Assembly: GCA_905221605.1 (NCBI GenBank)
Contig: CAJNDS010002746.1
Coordinates: forward strand, 614,389-678,388
Source: Symbiodinium natans
Taxonomy: Eukaryota; Sar; Dinophyceae; Suessiales; Symbiodiniaceae
Direction of reading: 5' to 3'
DNA length: 64,000 bases
Part shown: positions 1-10,877 of the stretch, in pieces
Layout: every line of letters begins with the position of its first letter
Numbering within the stretch: the stretch's first letter is position 1
Position numbers and translations under genes: made by a program
The notes under the pieces: generated by a model
What the model saw: only the letters and a program-made list of their open reading frames with translations
What the model was told of the DNA's origin: nothing
Databases searched by the model: none

Positions 1-379
1 AGGGTTTGGGGTTTAGGGTAGCTACGTGGTCCCCTGAATATTCTGGCTCATACTTGGGGGGACCCTTATGTACCCCTTACATACCCTGTATAGACCCAAG
101 GGGCCATACTTCAGAATCCTTCTAAGAAGGTTTTAGGGTTTAGAGTTTAGGGTTTAGGGTTTAAGGTTTCGGGTTTAGCGTTTAGGGTTTAAAGGGACCA
201 CAATGCGCCCCTTACAAATCCCCAAACCCAAACCATTTGCCTAAGTCCCCCCCCCAAAAAAAATCCCCTACACGGGTAAGTAGAGGGACTGTTCTCCTTC
301 CGTTTTTTGCGGAACCTCTACAAAATCACCACGAAACAACAGCCGCAAGGGGTTTTAGGGCTTAGGGTGACAGCAGCAC

Positions 380-418
380 CTCGCCGGCGGCATCGCAAAG
401 CTCGGGGCCGCGCGGGTC
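380..418 (-). CDS. Internal exon, unknown protein (DPRGPELCDAAGE)
   Basis: On the minus strand, CGCAAG|GAC begins a 13-codon open stretch reading DPRGPELCDAAGE, followed by a GT donor (gtgctgctg). The acceptor has the AG|G form seen elsewhere in the window. It lies downstream of the stop at 862, so it would belong to the next minus-strand gene. No family recognised. Confidence 0.4.
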
Positions 419-861
419 CTTGCGCGGAATGGGTTTAGTCTTTAGGGTTTAGGGTTTAGGGTTTAGGGTTTAGGGTTTAGGGTTTAGTCTTTAGGGCTAT
501 TAGGGCGTTTGGGGCCTCTTAGGGCTTCGGGTTTAGGCTTTGGGCAGTTGGGGTGGTTTAGGGTTTGGGACGTTTTGGTGCAGCATGTGGCTTAGCCTTT
601 CCTGTGTGTGTGTGTGTGCGTGTCATCAAAGAGGAATCAGCTGCGACAAAAGCTTTCGGATCACCACCTGGCTTCTACCTCTCTCTATGGCTGCCAACAT
701 TCGCAACAGAACAGAACAATCAACATATGGGCCCACTGTATGAGCATGGGTATTTGGGGGTGGCCCGCCTGAAGTGTAGATTGAGGTTGACGAGCGATAC
801 TTCTGATGGAAAAAAAACTCAGGCCCTAAACCCTAAACCCTAAACCCTAAGCCCGAAAGCC

Positions 862-919
862 TCAGTCCTCCTCGGCATCGTCCTCCTCCTGGCGGAACCT
901 CCCGCTGAGCCGCCGCCAC
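862..919 (-). CDS. C-terminal exon, acidic tail ending in TGA
   Basis: Minus strand: AAG|G acceptor, then 18 codons reading WRRLSGRFRQEEDDAEED and a TGA stop. The acidic tail, open frame and AG|G junction support a real terminal exon. Exons at 2383-2455 and 3273-3349 lie upstream on the same strand and could be the same gene, although their phases do not chain directly. Protein identity unknown. Confidence 0.5.
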
Positions 920-2382
920 CTTGGCTTTTGGGTTTCCTTCGGTTTAGGGTTTAGGGTTTAGGGTTTCGGGTTTAGGGTTTAGGTTTAGGGTTTAGGGTTT
1001 GGGGTTTGGGGCTTGGGGCTTAGGGCTTTAGGGTTTGGGGTTTAGGGTGAGCTTCCTACGGTTTAGGGTTTAGGGTTTTAGGGTTCTTAAGGGTCTTTGA
1101 GGGTTAAGGGTTTGGTGCCTTTAGCCCCTGGGACGATGCTTGTAGCGCCTGTGGCTTTGCAGCTCAGGATTCTAGGGTCCTGGGGGGGTCAAGGGGGGTA
1201 CGTAACCCAAGGTCTGAGGTCTCCCCACTACACCCTAAGGCTCTAAGCTTCCCTATAGGGTTCCCTAGGTACTCACGTTAAATCTAAACCCTAAACCCTA
1301 AACCCTAAACCCTGAACCCTAGACCCTAAACCCTAAACCCTAAACCCGGAACCCTGAACCCTGAACCCCAAAACCTGAGCCCTGACGATCCCTCAACATC
1401 AGCCGGCCTCAACTCAACCCTGCACCCACAGTTTGCAAACCCTAAACTCCTAAAACCCAAAATCCTAAAGGGGTTTAGGGTTTAGGGTTTAGGGTTTAGG
1501 GCCCTTTTTTTATAACCCCTAAACCCTGAACCCAATACCTTCAGGGTTTAGGGCTTGGGGTTGAGGATTTCGGCCCCTGAACCCTATATGAAGCAGGGTA
1601 TCTAGTTCTTGTGCCCCCAAAAGGACACCCGGTATATAGAGTCACCAATATTAAAAAGGAACCTTATATACAGTCACCAATAACAGTAATGTCAACCCTA
1701 CTTCATATAACCCTCCATGCGGCCGGTGCACCAGCTCTGACGTCGAGCGTTGCCCGTGCGTGTCGTGTCCATCTTCCTCGGCAACTCGCTTTGAAGGTGT
1801 GTTTGTGTTCAGGGTTTAGGGTTTAGGGTTTAGGGCTTATAAGTTTAGGGTTTAGGGATAATGGACACTGTTGAGCTCCCAGAGGATTTGATCATGATGC
1901 CAAAAAGTTAAATGCGAAATTGTGGGCCAAAGAAGATTCCTCAAGCAAGGGGCATTGGAGTCTCCGGGTACCCTAAACCCTGAACCCTATTCCCTAAACC
2001 CTAAGCCCTAAATCATGTTTTTGAAGTGCAGGGAAAATCTCAGTCCCCGGACACACAAGTCTGTGGTAGCATTCAGCAGACGCACAACGTTTAGGGTTTA
2101 GGGTTTAGGGTTTAGGGTTTAGGGTTTAGGGTTTAGGGTTTGGGGATGCGCCTCTGTGTATGGTTGTTGCACCGCGTGTTTCGGGAAATTCGGCATGCTC
2201 CGAAAAACGACAGGCGCTCGGCTGTACCCGAGTGTTATAAGTGAGGAAAAGGTTCAACACCCCATCTACACCCCATATACTAAACCCTAAACCCTAAACC
2301 CTAAACCCTAAACCCTAAACCCTAAACCCTAAACCCTAAACCGTATAAACCCAAAACCCTAAACCCACACCATGTTTGGGGC
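920..2382. other. Repeat-rich intronic or intergenic stretch
   Basis: Mostly telomeric heptamers in both orientations, with spacer sequence. Weak minus-strand open islands at about 1712-1795 (includes VAEEDGHDTHGQRSTSEL) and 2150-2230 lack convincing splice sites. An element related to copies at 9.6 and 51.6 kb lies at about 1191-1275. Confidence 0.5.
1191..1275 (+). repeat. Dispersed element family E, copy 1
   Basis: Contains the phrase 'ccctaaggctctaagcttccctatagggttccctaggta' in broken form, preceded by a 'caaggggggtacgtaaccc' edge. Related sequence occurs inverted at about 9581-9670 and in direct orientation at about 51528-51650. It may be a fold-back or MITE family; ends are not sharply defined. 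Confidence 0.45.
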
Positions 2383-2455
2383 GTAGGCACTGCGCCCGCT
2401 CCACCAGCGCCCGCAGCGTGCCAAGTGCAGCGATGCCTCGCCGACAGAGCAGGGC
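2383..2455 (-). CDS. Internal exon, helical repeat-like segment
   Basis: Minus strand: GTCCAG|GCC opens 24 codons that include ALLCRRGIAALGTLRALV, ending near a possible GC donor. The leucine/alanine pattern resembles helical-repeat proteins, and the exon at 4595-4640 carries a similar DILQALLIRGGTELL motif. The frame is also open upstream of this acceptor (EPRSLVQ), so the start may lie further right. Flanked by CCCTAAA on the left and TTTAGGG on the right. Confidence 0.5.
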
Positions 2456-3272
2456 CTGGACAAGGCTTCTGGGCTCCGTGAGGGATTACGGTACATAGTG
2501 TACGGTTTAGGGTTTCGGGTTTAGGGTTTAGGGTTTGGGGTTCAGGGTTTAGGGTTTGGGGTTCAGGGTTTGGGGTTTAGGGGGTTTAGGGTTTGGGGTT
2601 TGGGGTGTAGGGTTTAGGGTTTAGGGTTTGGGGTTTGGGGTTTAGGGTCTAGATTTTGGGGTTTGGGGTTTAGGGTTTGGGGTTTAGGGTCTGGGGTTTA
2701 GGGTTTGGGGTTTAGGGTTTAGGGTCTAGGGTTTAGGGGTTAGGGTTTAGGGGGCTTGCAAGGGATGCCAACCCTTCTTGTACATGTAGTCAGGGCTTGG
2801 GGTTCGGGTTTCGGACCCTGAATCCTAAACCCTAAACGGTCCCCTCTGAGTCCCAGCTTCTTGGATGTTCATTGGCTTGAGGCTTCCTCTGAAGGCGTCG
2901 GAAGCTGGAGGACGAAGCCTAAACCCTGAAACAGAATGTAAGCACCCAGCGGGTTTAGGGTTTAGGGTTTCGGGTTTAGGATTTAGGGTTTAGCGTAACT
3001 ATACTTATAACTCAGAAGGGTACATATAGCCCCACTACACACCCTACTTCCTAAACCTATAAAGGGCTTTTGGTTGGGGGGGTAAAGGCTTTAGGGTTTA
3101 GAGGGCTTCTTAAGGGGCATAAGGAAGGACCCCTAGAAGGGACCCTTAATCTTATTCCCCTATATAACCCCTCTATATATATGTATATACACCTAACTTT
3201 TCGTCCCTACATACCCAAGTAGCCTTTTAGGGCTTTCGTCCCTGAAAACTAAACCCTAAACCCTAATTCTTC

Positions 3273-3349
3273 CTTGCTTCCAAGGCCACTCGGGAGCTCA
3301 GCAACTGCGCCAGCACGGCTGCAGCTGTCAGGTCACGGATGTCCTCGCC
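3273..3349 (-). CDS. Internal exon (GEDIRDLTAAAVLAQLLSSR...)
   Basis: Minus strand: CATCAG|GGC acceptor, 25 codons with strongly helical composition, then AG followed by gaagaa, a possible GA donor. The island sits between CCCTAAA and TTTAGGG tracts. Likely the same protein type as 2383-2455. Confidence 0.5.
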
Positions 3350-3689
3350 CTGATGTTTAGAGGTTTTAGGTTTTAGGGGTTTAGGTTTTAGGTTTCAGGG
3401 TTTAGGGGTTTTAGGGTTTAGGGGTTTCGGGTTTGGGGTTAGGGTGTCTGGCTTTTAGGGTATAGGGTTGCGGTTGGGTTTTGGACTTGCTTCGGTTCGA
3501 TGATGCTGCACCATGCAAACACTCCTTGCTTCCGTACGACACTCCACGAAGTAACAGAACACGCATGATCTTAGTAGTACTGCCGTGGCAGGGAATATAA
3601 GCAAGTTCGAACATATGGTTTCTAGAAGGTAATAGCGTAGTCAAAATGATGAAGCTCCCCAGCATGAAAAAAACTGAAACAAACGACAG

Positions 3690-4394
3690 CATATGCGCAA
3701 GGAACTCACCCTAAGGGTAAGCCCCTAGTTCCAGTAATTTCGTGCCATGTTTGGAGGCGACCACTCAGCTGTTGCGTTTAGAAGTTACTGGACCCTAAAC
3801 CCTAAACCCTAAACCCTAAACCCTAAACCCTAAACCCTAAACCCTAAACCCTAAACCAGGGGGCCCAATGCGAATCTCTGAAGTCGGGCTCTCTGCGTCC
3901 GAAAACTTACACCTACAAAGGGCTTAGGGTTTAGGGTTCAGGGTCTAGGGCCTAGGGTGAAGGGCAGGACCCCAAAGCGCAAAACACCCAAAAGTATAGG
4001 GTTTAAGGGTACCAGGAGCCTTCAGGTGTAGTCAAGATCACCTGGGCCAAGATCTTAAATCCTAAAACCCTAACACCATAAAACCCTAAAACCCTCAAAC
4101 CCTGAAACCCTAAGACCCTAAAGACCCTAAAACCTTAAGACCCTGAAGCCTGCGCCCTAACCCTAAACGCCGGAGGGTAGCCCTACTTGGGAGCAGGCCA
4201 AGGAAAAATACCATATACATTTTAGGTAGAGAGTAGCTAGAATAGGAACCCAGAACCAAACAAATATGTGAAAGTATAGTACTGCCAAACCCTAAACCCT
4301 AAACCCTAAACCCTAAACCCTAAACCCTAAACCCTAAACCCTAAACCCTAAACCCTAAACCCTAAGTATAAGCCTTTCACAACCCCTACGTTTC
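3690..4394. other. Intron-like repeat stretch
   Basis: Long CCCTAAA tracts at about 3793-3855 and 4288-4365, with short unique spacers. I see no convincing exon here. Confidence 0.5.
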
Positions 4395-4446
4395 CCGGTG
4401 CCACCACGCGGCCGTCAGCATCGGGCAGAGGTGTGGCAAGACGAGC
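4395..4446 (-). CDS. Internal exon (ARLATPLPDADGRVVAPG)
   Basis: Minus strand: CCAAG|G acceptor, 17 codons reading ARLATPLPDADGRVVAP plus one base before gaaacg, a possible GA donor. CCCTAAA lies left and TTTAGGG right. Protein unknown. Confidence 0.45.
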
Positions 4447-4594
4447 CTTGGTAGCACAGTAACCATATTACAATAAGGGGTTTAGGGTTTAGGGTTTAGG
4501 GTTTAGGGTTTAGGGTTAGGGTTTAGGGCTAGGGTTTAGGGCATATAAGGGAACCTTTGAGCCAAAAAAAGGGAAAAGGGTACCACAGGGCAAC

Positions 4595-4640
4595 CAAGAA
4601 GCTCCGTGCCGCCGCGGATGAGGAGCGCTTGGAGGATGTC
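4595..4640 (-). CDS. Internal exon (DILQALLIRGGTELL)
   Basis: Minus strand: TGAAG|GAC acceptor, 15 codons, then G|gttgcc (GT donor). The plus strand is also open (KKLRAAADEERLEDVLQ followed by gt), so the strand is not certain. I prefer minus because of similarity to the helical segment at 2383-2455 and the neighbouring minus exons. Confidence 0.4.
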
Positions 4641-5593
4641 CTTCAGGTGGGATTGGGGGGTTAGGGCTTAGGGCTAGGGTTTAGGGTTTAGGGTTTAGGG
4701 CTTAGGGCTTAGGGTTTAGGGTTTAGGGTTTAGGGCTATGGTTTACAGGGTTTAAGGGTTGGGGATGTCCTTCAGAGGGCTTAGGGCTTACGGTTTAGGG
4801 TTTAATTTGGGGTTTAGGGGGTTTAGGGGTTTAGGGTTTAAGGGTTTAGGGCTTAAAGTTTTGGACTTGGGGTTTTAGGACTTGGGGTTTAGGACTTTGG
4901 GTGGCTTAAGACTTTCGGGTGGACTCGGGTTTAGCGTTTATGGTTCAGGGCTAAGAGTTTAGGGTTCAGGGTCTAGGGTCTAGGGCTTAGGGCTTAGGGT
5001 CAAGGGTCTAGGGGCCCTAAAACCCTAAACCCCAAACCCTAAACCCTAAACCCTGAACCCTAAACCCTAAACCTTGGGGTTTAAGATTAGGGCTCGACTT
5101 CAGAGTTTGGAGGGATGTCGGTTCAAATTGAGGACCGAACCTCTCCATGGCTCCAGGATCGAGCTGCACACACGGAGGCCCTGAGCCCTAAACCCTCAAC
5201 CCTAAACCCTAAACCCTAAAATCTAAACCCCAAGCCCTACTCTAAACCCCGTGGGAAACAACTCTGCAAGTAATTTGGCACAAAAAACCACACATACCTG
5301 TCCAGCCCTCTGAAAAGTATTCCGACACGTAATCCTCTTAAACCCAATAAGGGGAAAATATGATCATCTTAATCCCAAGATGGGAAAATTATGAAATGTC
5401 CCAAGGGTCTACCCTACCTAGTCAACCTTTGCCACTATACAGGCACTGTACCACACCAAAAAGGTTCGAGGTACTTCCTCTGGAAAACAGGTGGAGCCTG
5501 TCCCCAAACCGAAGCCTAAACCTCAACCCTAAACCCTAAACCCCAAACCCTAAACGCTAAGCCCTAAACCCTAAACCCTGCTCTCTTCCGAAC

Positions 5594-5649
5594 CTGGAAG
5601 CTGATGACAGGCGCCGTGCCAGCCAGGCGGGCAAGGCGCACGACCGCAC
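5594..5649 (-). CDS. Internal exon with GT-AG borders (AVVRLARLAGTAPVISFQ)
   Basis: Minus strand: CCACCAG|GT acceptor, phase 1, 18 codons AVVRLARLAGTAPVISFQ, then a GT donor after CAG. Both borders and the AG|G rule agree. No family recognised. Confidence 0.5.
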
Positions 5650-5897
5650 CTGGTGGGGGTTAGGTTAGGGCTTAGGGCTTCGGGCTGTCTAGGGTGAGGG
5701 TTTATAGGGTTTAGAGTTTAGGGGTTTATGGTTGAGGTTTGAGGGTTTGAGGGTTTGGGGGTTGGGGTTGGGGTGAATTCTTGGCCCTCTTGGGGTGACG
5801 ATGATAGACAGTACGAGAGTACGATATAGCAAGTCCTGGTATAGGGCGGCAACTGTGAGATTGGGTAGCACTGACATTGTTCTCCCCTCAAACTCCA

Positions 5898-8830
5898 CAG
5901 CGACTCCAAAGCACCTCAACGACTCAAGGATCGTGATACCGACGGGCCTCCCCTGCCAGTGATGCATTCCGCACGTAGGGAATGTACGTGCTGGCTGCTT
6001 CCCAGCGGACACGTTGGCACATATAGCCCCGCTGTCATACGCCATGGCCACAGGCGCGTTGGCCTCAAGGGCAGCCAGTACCTTGCAGTAACTTGTAAGA
6101 AGCATAACTGCCCCACACCCGGCCACCGGTGTGGAGGGAGGCATCTTAACGTGGCCTCTGCCTCCCTCTGGGTAGGGCGAGGAGAAAATCATCCCGGCCT
6201 TCGTTCAGCACATACCAAGCATGGCCCATCTTTGGCGTGGACTTCTTCTACGTATGATTCCCACTCTCTCATGTGCCACAGCGATGCCTAAAAACACCTC
6301 AACGACTTGACAACGAATGGCCTCCCCTGCCTAAGATGCAATCCGCACGTGGGGTAGGTACGTGCGGGCTATGCATTCCGCACGTCGAGAGGGTACGTGC
6401 TGGCTGACCCCCAGCGGACACGTTGGCACATATAGCCCCGCTGTCATACGCCTTGGCCACAGGCGCGTTGGCCTCAAGGACAACCAGTACTTGCCAGAAG
6501 CATAGCTGCCCCACACCCGGCCACCGGTGTGGAGGGAGGCATCTCAATGTGGCCCTGCCTCCCTCTGGGTAGGGCGAGGAATACAATGCCGGCCTTCGTT
6601 CAACACATGCCGGCATAGCCCATCTATGGCGAAGTCTACTTACATGATGCTCCGCAGCGACTCCAAAGCACCTCAACGACTCAAGGATCGTGAAACCGAC
6701 GGGCCTCCCCTGCCAGTGATGCATTCCGCACGTAGGGAATGTACGTGCTGGCTGCTTCCCAGCGGACACGTTGGCACATATAGCCCCGCTGTCATACGCC
6801 ATGGCCACAGGCGCGTTGGCCTCAAGGGCAGCCAGTACCTTGCAGTAACTTGTAAGAAGCATAACTGCCCCACACCCGGCCACCGGTGTGGAGGGAGGCA
6901 TCTTAACGTGGCCTCTGCCTCCCTCTGGGTAGGGCGAGGAGAAAATCATCCCGGCCTTCGTTCAGCACATACCAAGCATGGCCCATCTATGGCGTGGACT
7001 TCTTCTACGTATGATTCCCACTCTCTCATGTGCCACAGCGATGCCTAAAAACACCTCAACGACTTGACAACGAATGGCCTCCCCTGCCTAAGATGCAATC
7101 CGCACGTGGGGTAGGTACGTGCGGGCTATGCATTCCGCACGTCGAGAGGGTACGTGCTGGCTGACCCCCAGCGGACACGTTGGCACATATAGCCCCGCTG
7201 TCATACGCCTTGGCCACAGGCGCGTTGGCCTCAAGGACAGCCAGTACTTGCCAGAAGCATAGCTGCCCCACACCCGGCCACCGGTGTGGAGGGAGGCATC
7301 TCAATGTGGCCCTGCCTCCCTCTGGGTAGGGCGAGGAATACAATGCCGGCCTTCGTTCAACACATGCCGGCATAGCCCATCTATGGCGAAGTCTACTTAC
7401 ATGATGCTCCGCAGCGACTCCAAAGCACCTCAACGACTCAAGGATCGTGATACCGACGGGCCTCCCCTGCCAGTGATGCATTCCGCACGTAGGGAATGTA
7501 CGTGCTGGCTGCTTCCCAGCGGACACGTTGGCACATATAGCCCCGCTGTCATACGCCATGGCCACAGGCGCGTTGGCCTCAAGGGCAGCCAGTACCTTGC
7601 AGTAACTTGTAAGAAGCATAACTGCCCCACACCCGGCCACCGGTGTGGAGGGAGGCATCTTAACGTGGCCTCTGCCTCCCTCTGGGTAGGGCGAGGAGAA
7701 AATCATCCCGGCCTTCGTTCAGCACATACCAAGCATGGCCCATCTATGGCGTGGACTTCTTCTACGTATGATTCCCACTCTCTCATGTGCCACAGCGATA
7801 CCTAAAAACACCTCAACGACTTGACAACGAATGGCCTCCCCTGCCTAAGATGCAATACGCACGTGGGGTAGGTACGTGCGGGCTATGCGCAGGCGCGTTG
7901 GCCTCAAGGACAGCCAGTACTTGCCAAAAGCATAGCTGTCCCACACCCGGCCACCGGTGTGGAGGGGGGCATCTCAATGTGGCCCCTGCCTCCCACTGGG
8001 CAGGGCGAGGAATACAATGCCGGCCTTCGTTCAACACATGCCGGCATAGCCCATCTATGGCGAAGTCTACTTACATGATGCTCCGCAGCGACTCCAAAGC
8101 ACCTCAACGACTCAAGGATCGTGAAACCGACGGGCCTCCCCTGCCAGTGATGCATTCCGCACGTAGGGAATGTACGTGCTGGCTGCTTCCCAGCGGACAC
8201 GTTGGCACATATAGCCCCGCTGTCATACGCCATGGCCACAGGCGCGTTGGCCTCAAGGGCAGCCAGTACCTTGCAGTAACTTGTAAGAAGCATAACTGCC
8301 CCACACCCGGCCACCGGTGTGGAGGGAGGCATCTTAACGTGGCCTCTGCCTCCCTCTGGGTAGGGCGAGGAGAAAATCATCCCGGCCTTCGTTCAGCACA
8401 TACCAAGCATGGCCCATCTATGGCGTGGACTTCTTCTACGTATGATTCCCACTCTCTCATGTGCCACAGCGATGCCTAAAAACACCTCAACGACTTGACA
8501 ACGAATGGCCTCCCCTGCCTAAGATGCAATCCGCACGTGGGGTAGGTACGTGCGGGCTATGCATTCCGCACGTCGAGAGGGTACGTGCTGGCTGACCCCC
8601 AGCGGACACGTTGGCACATATAGCCCCGCTGTCATACGCCTTGGCCACAGGCGCGTTGGCCTCAAGGACAGCCAGTACTTGCCAGAAGCATAGCTGCCCC
8701 ACACCCGGCCACCGGTGTGGAGGGAGGCATCTCAACGTGGCCTCTGCCTCCCTCTGGGTAGGGCGAGGAATACAATGCCGGCTTTCGTTCAGCACATGAC
8801 TGCGTAGCCCATCTATGCCGCAGTCTACTA
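5898..8830. repeat. 757-bp tandem array built of two diverged halves
   Basis: About four units. The landmark 'cagcgactccaaagcacc' starts at about 5898, 6655, 7412 and 8086, giving spacings of 757, 757 and 674 bp. The short spacing reflects an 83-bp deletion around 7890. Each unit is an A half plus a related B half of about 380 bp, so the array arose from a dimer. GC content is higher than the flanks and no telomeric heptamers occur inside. Both strands remain open over hundreds of bases. Confidence 0.95.
5905..8700 (-). CDS. Repeated exon-like segment inside the 757-bp array (tentative)
   Basis: Each half-unit on the minus strand carries an open segment reading VLAALEANAPVAMAYDSG (A half) or VLAVLEANAPVAKAYDSG (B half), then AICANVSAG. 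A halves have GCAAG|G before it and a gt after AICAN. Conservation of frame between the diverged halves is suggestive of coding, but the plus strand is open too and I cannot show expression. It could be a duplicated exon or simply GC-rich satellite. Confidence 0.3.
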
Positions 8831-8831
8831 A

Positions 8832-8953
8832 CCCAGACCCCTGGGAGGATCCATAAAGCAAAGCCCCCAAAAAGTACCCTGCACTACTATTGGGTCATTT
8901 TGAGGAGGAATGTTGAGGGGATCTGGTTTTTGGATCCTCCCACGGGGTCTGGG
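8832..8953. mobile_element. 122-bp fold-back element inserted in the array end
   Basis: Left end 'cccagacccctgggaggat' is matched inverted at the right end 'atcctcccacggggtctggg', giving arms of about 22 bp around an unrelated core. Array-like sequence resumes on the right at about 8977 ('ccagcgactccaaagcagct'), so the element split the last unit. A short AA duplication may flank it. Confidence 0.75.
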
Positions 8954-9036
8954 AACATGTTTCCCGTTTCATGCTCCAGCGACTCCAAAGCAGCTCAACG
9001 ACTCAAGGAGAGCGAGTGGTGTGATGCATTTCCGGG

Positions 9037-9178
9037 GACTCCAATACCCCTTAATTAGGGAAAATTCCTTCAAACATAAAGTGGGGCTCCTTATATGGTT
9101 TGAGGAATATACCCTAAACCCTGAACCCTGAACCCTAAACCCTATATTCCTTTATTAAGGGGTATGGGAGTCTCTGGG
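9037..9178. mobile_element. Fold-back element family D (TTAATTAAGG arms), copy 1
   Basis: Arms 'gactccaataccccttaatt' and its inverted partner ending 'ggtatgggagtctctggg' enclose a core that itself contains CCCTAAA repeats. Related copies lie at about 12410, 34212, 50530 and 50660. MITE-like; no coding capacity. Confidence 0.75.
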
Positions 9179-9299
9179 TCCTGCACGGCCACCAGCGGAG
9201 ATGGAATTCCAAGATCCGAGCCCGAGCCCAGAGAGACAGACAGGAGAGCGAGAGAGACAGGTAGAAAAGATACGGAAAGACAGACACAAAACAACAACT

Positions 9300-9345
9300 A
9301 CAGCTAAATAAGAAATAAGATTTTAAGAAAAATAATGAAGAAAGA

Positions 9346-9386
<41 letters not shown>

Positions 9387-9400
9387 GGGGAGAGAGAAGG
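9300..9400. repeat. GA-rich microsatellite
   Basis: An AGAGAGA-rich stretch at about 9340-9395. The serine/leucine-repeat ORF read on the minus strand is a low-complexity artefact. Confidence 0.85.
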
Positions 9401-9463
9401 AGGGATGGAGAGATTCTAGGGTTCTCAAGGGAGGGGAGTTCATGGGGGGTAGGTGCCTACAAG

Positions 9464-9560
9464 GAGGGGCACCATTACTATACTAACTGTAATTAAGGGA
9501 CTCAGAACCTAATCTAGGATCCTTATAACCCCATTCAGGGCTCTTCTAACTCTACCCCTA
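9464..9560 (-). mobile_element. Dispersed element family F, copy 1
   Basis: The reverse complement matches about 29187-29305 (shared phrases 'gttagtatagtaagg' and 'ggatcctgaattagg' in slightly diverged form). Two inverted copies 20 kb apart indicate a dispersed short element. Confidence 0.6.
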
Positions 9561-9580
9561 AACCCTAAACCCTAAACCCT

Positions 9581-9960
9581 TGTAGGGAACCTTAGTAAGC
9601 TTGGGGAGCCTTAGGGAGTAGGGAGAATGAGGGAACCTTGGGTTACATACCCCCCTTTGAACCCCCCCTCCCCTAAGCATCCGAGTGAGAGAGGCGGGAA
9701 GCCCTAAACCCTAAACCCTCAACCCTAAACCTAAACCCCAAACCCTAAACCCTGAACCCTAGCAAGCCTGTTTTGGTTCGCCCCTCTCCCCGGCAGTGAA
9801 GCCTCGCCCTAGCGCTCGTTTAGGGTTTCGGGTTTCGGGTTAGGGGTTGAGGGATTTAGGCCTTAGGGTTTAGGGTTAAACCCTAAACCGTAAGCCCTAT
9901 AAACCCTAAACCCTAAACCCTAAACCCCAATCCCTAAACCCTACACCCTAAACCCATAGA
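9581..9960. other. Element family E copy plus degenerate repeats
   Basis: 9581-9670 is an inverted relative of the element at 1191-1275. The rest is CCCTAAA and TTTAGGG repeats with two small GC islands that I cannot assign. Confidence 0.45.
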
Positions 9961-9979
9961 CAAATGAAATGAACCACTC

Positions 9980-10057
9980 CTGTCCGCTCCCGCCGGGCGG
10001 CCCTTTTCCCCAAGGACGCTGTTTGCCAGGTTCTTCGCTGCTGCCATGGCCTCGTAC
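9980..10057 (-). CDS. Internal exon (YEAMAAAKNLANSVLGEKGR...)
   Basis: Minus strand: CCTCAG|G acceptor, 25 codons starting YEAMAAAKNLANSVLGEKGR, ending AG before gagtgg (possible GA donor). Strongly helical N-terminal half. CCCTAAA lies left and TTTAGGG right. Function unknown. Confidence 0.5.
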
Positions 10058-10309
10058 CTGAGGATTTACAGAGTTTAGGGTTTAGGGTTTAGGGTTTAGG
10101 GCGAGGATTGCCAACACTAAAAGCCCAAAGCCGTGACCCCGAATGCCTAAAGGGTCCCTGGAACACAGCGCCTGCTATCGGTACCCGAGAACCACCAAGT
10201 AGGGCCTAGCCCTTGGAAACCTAAACCCTAAATAAACCCTAAACCCTAAACCCTAAACCCTCTCTACCATACATACTTAAAACCTCAGTTGAATTTCAGA
10301 AAAAGGCGG

Positions 10310-10445
10310 CTTTGTTTTCAGACTAAGGCCGCTTTATTTTCATAATAGGGCCGCTTCATATTCAGAATAAGGCATCTGTATTTTCAGAATAAGGCCGCTT
10401 AATTTTCAGAATAAGGCCGCTTCATTTTCAGAATAAGGCCGCTTG
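10310..10445. repeat. Short tandem repeat of a 26-27-bp unit
   Basis: Five to six diverged copies of a unit containing 'cagaataaggccgctt' followed by 'attttc'. It is unlike the telomeric background and lies in an intron or spacer. Confidence 0.85.
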
Positions 10446-10626
10446 TTGCTTTCTCAATGTTATGGGACTCTCTGGGTGGGTGGGTGTTCTATCGGAGCCG
10501 TAAACAGTATAACCATAAAACTGTTCGACCCGCAGCGCTGAATCCTAAACCCTAAACCCTAAACCCTAATCCCTAAACCCTAAACCCTAAGCCCTGAACC
10601 CGGAACCCTGAACTCTGAGCCCTTGC

Positions 10627-10698
10627 AGGTTTCGCACGTCAGGGCGAGGGCCCTCATTAGATCAGCCGAAGCGGCATCGCGTCCGTGTCTGATCGAGC
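10627..10698 (-). CDS. Internal exon, phase 1 in and out
   Basis: Minus strand: TGCCAG|GC acceptor, 23 codons starting SIRHGRDAASADLMRALALT, then T|GCAAGG, a classical GC donor. It joins in frame to the exon at 10823-10877, whose own end is T|GCAAGG, to read ...AVACRS-C-SIRHGRD... Helical repeat character; family not recognised. Confidence 0.6.
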
Positions 10699-10822
10699 CT
10701 GGCAGCAGAGTGGCCGGCAAACCGATGAACTGAAACCCTAAACCCTAAACCCGAAACCCTAAACCCTAAACTCGAAATCCGAAACCCAAATCCCTGAACT
10801 TCCCAAACCTTGACTGCCTTGC

Positions 10823-10877
10823 AGGACCGACAGGCTACGGCTGTAAAATTGCAGGGGTCAATGTTCAGGGAGTGAAG
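10823..10877 (-). CDS. Internal exon upstream of 10627-10698
   Basis: Minus strand: ATCTCAG|CTT acceptor, LHSLNIDPCNFTAVACRS, then T|GCAAGG (GC donor). Phase matches the next exon at 10627-10698 exactly. The plus strand also has a decent acceptor here (CCTTGCAG), but the phase match favours minus. Confidence 0.6.

Noticed and set aside
1-130. True chromosome telomere at the window start
   Set aside because: Unique sequence and exons continue on both sides, and tracts of both orientations occur throughout; these are interstitial.
5689-8870. A bacterial-style gene family of 158-230-codon ORFs on both strands
   Set aside because: They are different frames of one tandem satellite and start or stop at the same repeat landmarks on both strands; at most a short repeated exon is plausible.
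9135-9443. Ser/Leu-rich 102-codon protein
   Set aside because: Translation of a GA microsatellite.
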